Positions 5,095-7,153 of a DNA stretch of 7,153 bases are shown here, piece after piece. The first letter of the stretch is position 1. Each line of letters begins with the position of its first letter. A program made the position numbers and the translations under genes. Under the pieces are notes generated by a model. That model was not told the origin of the DNA, did not search any database, and worked only from the letters and a program-made list of their open reading frames with translations. The stretch covers positions 1-7,153 of the forward strand of contig JACCLJ010000130.1 of NCBI GenBank assembly GCA_013425425.1. Reading direction: 5' to 3'. The DNA is from Microcaldota archaeon. Its GTDB lineage: Archaea; Micrarchaeota; Micrarchaeia; Anstonellales; Bilamarchaeaceae.

Positions 5095-5670
5095 TTACCT
5101 CTCAATACTATGCCCGCCTTGTTTTATTAATCTTTTATCAGTGATTATCAAATCCATCGCAACGTCGTGCTCGTGCCTCGGAAGTTCCTCCATGACCTGA
5201 AAGTCGAAGCATATGCCTATCTTGAAGGCATTCGTATTCTTCTTGAAATACCTGTCGTAGTAGCTTTTGCCGTACCCTATCCTGTGCATGCAGAGGCCGA
5301 AGACCACGCCCGGCGCTATCACGACTTCGGGCGGATGCTTTCCCTGCTTGCGCGTTTTAGGCTCCGGAACCCCGAATTTCCCCGGAACGAGGTCGGATAA
5401 CGAGCTCAGTCCGCACATCGTTATCTCTTCATTCGTTATAGGCACCAGAACCCCCTTGCCCTCGCGCATGGCGCGTTCTATCATTCCTTTCGTATCCACC
5501 TCGTTTCCCTTTGCCAGGTAGAATGCGACCGTTTTGGCATTTTTGAAATGCTCCTCTGTGAAAAGCGACTGCCCTATCGCCGCGCTCGCCTCTGCGGCCT
5601 CTTCCGGGCTCAGGGAATCGCGTATCGCGAGCACGTTCCTCCTGAGCCTTTCCTTAGCCTCTGCAACCAT
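5095..5670 (-). CDS. 5-formyltetrahydrofolate cyclo-ligase (5,10-methenyl-THF synthetase)
   Basis: ATP-dependent enzyme of 191 aa that converts 5-formyl-THF to 5,10-methenyl-THF, returning a dead-end inhibitory folate to the FolD pool. Family landmarks: N-terminal basic helix KERLRRNVLAIRDSLSPEE (6-24); KGNEVDT (54-60); FGVPEP (99-104); VVIAPGVVFGLCMHRIGYGKSYYDR (116-140), holding the signature GYGKSYYDR; and PRHEHDVAMDLIITDKRLI (164-182). Bacteria commonly have GYGGGYYDR, so this version has K-S in place of G-G. The ATG has no SD and lies 27 bp from a TATA-like box, so the mRNA is probably leaderless. It is the first gene of an operon with asnS. The functional partner folD lies about 4 kb away. 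Archaeal members of this fold can be less well characterised, so substrate identity rests on motifs and on the folate genes nearby. Confidence 0.88.
   Translation of the reverse strand: MVAEAKERLRRNVLAIRDSLSPEEAAEASAAIGQSLFTEEHFKNAKTVAFYLAKGNEVDTKGMIERAMREGKGVLVPITNEEITMCGLSSLSDLVPGKFGVPEPKTRKQGKHPPEVVIAPGVVFGLCMHRIGYGKSYYDRYFKKNTNAFKIGICFDFQVMEELPRHEHDVAMDLIITDKRLIKQGGHSIER
5097..5101 (-). promoter_or_regulatory. Shine-Dalgarno of asnS, overlapping the upstream stop codon
   Basis: On the minus strand GAGGT (5101-5097) is followed by AATCTT and then ATG (5090). The final T of the SD is the first base of the TAA that ends the 5-formyl-THF cyclo-ligase, so termination and re-initiation sites are nested. 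This argues for ATG 5090 over the in-frame TTG at 5105, which lies upstream of the SD. Confidence 0.75.
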
Positions 5671-5691
5671 GGAATGGATTTGGCAAGCAAC

Positions 5692-5701
5692 ATTAAAAAT
5701 A
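5692..5701. promoter_or_regulatory. TATA-like element centred between two divergent operons
   Basis: ATTAAAAATA (TATTTTTAAT on the minus strand) sits exactly in the middle of the 52-bp gap, with 21 bp on either side to the ATG of the 5-formyl-THF cyclo-ligase (5670) and to the ATG of the mtnA-like gene (5723). In both directions the centre is about 27 bp from the start codon, the distance expected for a leaderless transcript. Neither gene has an SD. No second TATA candidate fits either gene better. Confidence 0.6.
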
Positions 5702-5722
5702 GAATCGCACCTCTAAAAACGC

Positions 5723-6706
5723 ATGGAGATAAAGCCCGTGGAATTCAGGGACGGCAAGCTCATCCTTCTCGACCAGACGCTTCTCCCGCACAAAATCGCA
5801 TATGCGGAATGCAGGACGGTGGCCGAGGTCGCAGATGGGATAAAAAGCATGAAGGTCCGCGGAGCGCCTGCGATAGGAATAACCGCCGCATACGGCCTTG
5901 CGCTTTCGAAAAACCCGGAAAACGACGCAAAAATCCTGCTCGCCTCCCGCCCGACCGCGGTCGACCTGAGGAATGCGGTGGATTTCGTGCTTTCGGAAAT
6001 GAAAAAAGGGAAAAGCGCAGCCGAAGCCGCATCGGAATGGCATGCTTCAATCGGGGAGAGATGCAGGCGCATAGCGGAAAACGGCGCCACCCTCATCCGC
6101 GACGGCATGAAGATACATACGCATTGCAATACAGGCTCGCTTGCGACGGGCGTTTCATACGGCACCGCGCTCGGCGTCATCAAAAAGGCGTGGGAGGAGA
6201 AGAAGCGCATTTTCGTTTTCGTTGACGAAACAAGGCCGAGATTCCAAGGAGCGTTGACAAGCTGGGAGCTCAGGCAGCTTGGAATCCCGCATGACGTCAT
6301 AGTGGATTCTGCAGCCGGCCATTTCATGAAGCGCGGCGAGACAAACATGAGCATCGTGGGTGCTGACAGGATTGCGGCAAACGGCGATTTCGCGAACAAG
6401 ATAGGGACGTATCAGGTCGCGGTTCTTGCAAAGGAAAACCAAGTGCCCTTCTACGTTGCCGCGCCTTTTTCAAGCTTCGACCTTTCCATCGAAAGCGGAA
6501 ACGGGATAAAGGTGGAAGAACGGAACGAGAGCGAAGTCCTGCTGGACATCTATCCAAAGGGCACGAGGGCGAGAAATCCCGCGTTCGATGTCACTCCGGC
6601 AAAATACGTAACCGCATTCATCACCGAATTCGGCATCCATAAGAAAATCAAGGAGGTTGAAATGGCATGGAAAAGTATGCCGGTGTCAAGTTCAGAACAA
6701 GAATAG
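5723..6706 (+). CDS. mtnA: S-methyl-5-thioribose-1-phosphate isomerase (MtnA / eIF2B-like family)
   Basis: Aldose-ketose isomerase of 327 aa, expected to convert 5-methylthioribose-1-phosphate to 5-methylthioribulose-1-phosphate. Family motifs in order: LLDQTLLP (15-22), MKVRGAPAIGITAAYGLAL (43-61), RPTAVDLRNAVD (76-87), THCNTGSLATG (133-143) with catalytic C135, DETRPRFQGALTSWEL (168-183), IVGADRIAANGDFANKIGTY (211-230) with catalytic D215, PFYVAAPFSSFD (242-253), and NPAFDVTP (285-292). These fit MtnA better than eIF2B subunits, which lack the Cys. Related archaeal ribose-1,5-bisphosphate isomerases also use Cys/Asp and remain a possible alternative. No SD is seen, and a TATA-like box 27 bp upstream suggests a leaderless mRNA. 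The last 13 codons overlap the next gene. The tail after residue 312 looks unconserved. Confidence 0.9.
   Translation: MEIKPVEFRDGKLILLDQTLLPHKIAYAECRTVAEVADGIKSMKVRGAPAIGITAAYGLALSKNPENDAKILLASRPTAVDLRNAVDFVLSEMKKGKSAAEAASEWHASIGERCRRIAENGATLIRDGMKIHTHCNTGSLATGVSYGTALGVIKKAWEEKKRIFVFVDETRPRFQGALTSWELRQLGIPHDVIVDSAAGHFMKRGETNMSIVGADRIAANGDFANKIGTYQVAVLAKENQVPFYVAAPFSSFDLSIESGNGIKVEERNESEVLLDIYPKGTRARNPAFDVTPAKYVTAFITEFGIHKKIKEVEMAWKSMPVSSSEQE
6652..6657 (+). promoter_or_regulatory. Shine-Dalgarno of the class II aldolase, inside mtnA
   Basis: GGAGGT lies within the 3' part of the mtnA coding sequence, 9 nt before the ATG at 6667, and an in-frame TGA follows it directly (6658-6660). It is the strongest SD in the window. 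It supports starting the next gene at 6667, 40 nt before mtnA ends, rather than at the GTG at 6718 beyond the mtnA stop. Confidence 0.7.
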
Positions 6707-7153
6707 AAAAAGGAAGCGTGGGCGGCGTTTCCGGATTCCTCGGACTGGACAGGGCGCTTGCGAAATACCTGAAGCCCGAAGCCAATGAGGGCAACATGAG
6801 CATGCGGGCGGCGGACGGTTTTCTAATAAAAAGGAGCGGAGCACGGATGACCTCGCTCACCGGAAAAGACGTCGTTCTTGTCAAAAATGTAGAGAACAAC
6901 GTCGTTCATGCGGTAGGCGGAACCCCCTCCTCCGAATCAATCTTGCATCATGAAGTATACAGGAAAAGAAAAGACGCGGGCGTCATCCTCCATTTCCACA
7001 ACGATTCGCTGCTTGAAGAGCTGGATTGGGAAACCGTCGGGCCCTTTCCCTACGGAAGCAGGGGGCTTGCGGATGCGGTGGCCAAAGCTGCAGGTAAAAC
7101 GGACAGGATAAAAATCGCAGGGCATGGCTTCGTGCTCATTGCAAAGGGAAGAG
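6667..7153 (+). CDS. Class II aldolase/adducin-family protein, 3' end outside the window
   Basis: The frame stays open from ATG 6667 to the window edge (162 codons visible). It has the zinc-dependent class II aldolase layout: phosphate-site motifs GNMS (42-45), SG (57-58) and SS (88-89), the acid/base candidate E90 (SSESILHHEVY), the metal ligands H109 and H111 (LHFH), and H153 (GHG) as probable third ligand. Family members include fuculose-1-phosphate aldolase, ribulose-5-phosphate epimerase and MtnB dehydratase. Being downstream of and overlapping mtnA by 40 nt, it probably acts on 5-methylthioribulose-1-phosphate or a similar 5-deoxy-pentulose phosphate, either by dehydration (MtnB) or by aldol cleavage to DHAP plus an aldehyde (DHAP shunt); the sequence does not decide. 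The N-terminus is about 17 residues longer than usual; a GTG at 6718 would give the normal length, but the SD favours 6667. Confidence 0.85.
   Translation, partial: MEKYAGVKFRTRIEKGSVGGVSGFLGLDRALAKYLKPEANEGNMSMRAADGFLIKRSGARMTSLTGKDVVLVKNVENNVVHAVGGTPSSESILHHEVYRKRKDAGVILHFHNDSLLEELDWETVGPFPYGSRGLADAVAKAAGKTDRIKIAGHGFVLIAKGR

Noticed and set aside
5091..5105. TTG start for asnS
   Set aside because: The TTG precedes the SD, and the ATG at 5090 has a properly spaced GAGGT.
5548..6225. Plus-strand open frame spanning the divergent promoter and mtnA in another frame
   Set aside because: It crosses two real genes and the 52-bp promoter gap. The peptide is Arg/Gly/His-rich without motifs.
5723..6706. 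eIF2B subunit instead of a metabolic isomerase
   Set aside because: The catalytic Cys in THCNTGSLATG and the Asp in IVGADRI are present, and the MtnA-specific ETRP..QG segment is intact; true eIF2B subunits lack the catalytic Cys.

Overview
This window comes from an archaeon. The evidence is a run of archaeal/eukaryal-type ribosomal protein genes (L7Ae, S28e, L24e) followed by nucleoside diphosphate kinase, an archaeal-type asparaginyl-tRNA synthetase, TATA-like boxes about 27 bp before start codons that lack a Shine-Dalgarno (SD) sequence, and a tRNA gene broken by bulge-helix-bulge introns with no encoded CCA. The two-intron tRNA, its UAU anticodon and the very tight gene packing would fit a DPANN-type lineage (Micrarchaeota-like), but that placement is inference.

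Layout. Positions 1-162 hold no convincing gene. At 163-302 (minus) lies a tRNA-Ile(UAU) with one intron in the D-loop and a second at the canonical 37/38 site. A 58-bp divergent gap with one TATA-like box leads to folD and folC (361-2429, plus, ATGA overlap). A second promoter precedes a four-gene ribosomal/nucleotide operon, rpl7ae-rps28e-rpl24e-ndk (2510-3776, plus), which ends in a T-rich tract. Convergent to it, on the minus strand, are asnS (3795-5090) and, upstream in the same operon, a 5-formyltetrahydrofolate cyclo-ligase (5095-5670). A 52-bp gap with a centred TATA element separates this pair from a divergent plus-strand pair: an MtnA-type isomerase (5723-6706) and an overlapping class II aldolase-family gene (6667 onward) that runs off the window.

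How the genes fit together. FolD, FolC and the 5-formyl-THF cyclo-ligase form a tetrahydrofolate one-carbon set: interconversion of CH2-, CH- and 10-formyl-THF, glutamylation of folate, and rescue of 5-formyl-THF. The MtnA/class II aldolase pair points to processing of a 5-deoxy-ribose phosphate such as 5-methylthioribose-1-phosphate, as in methionine salvage or the dihydroxyacetone phosphate (DHAP) shunt. The remaining genes serve translation.

I found no CRISPR array, insertion sequence, phage gene or clearly new multi-gene system. The items most worth a second look are the doubly interrupted tRNA-Ile(UAU), the symmetric divergent promoter at 5671-5722, and the overlapping isomerase/aldolase pair. 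Several starts were chosen by SD position rather than by the longest open frame.
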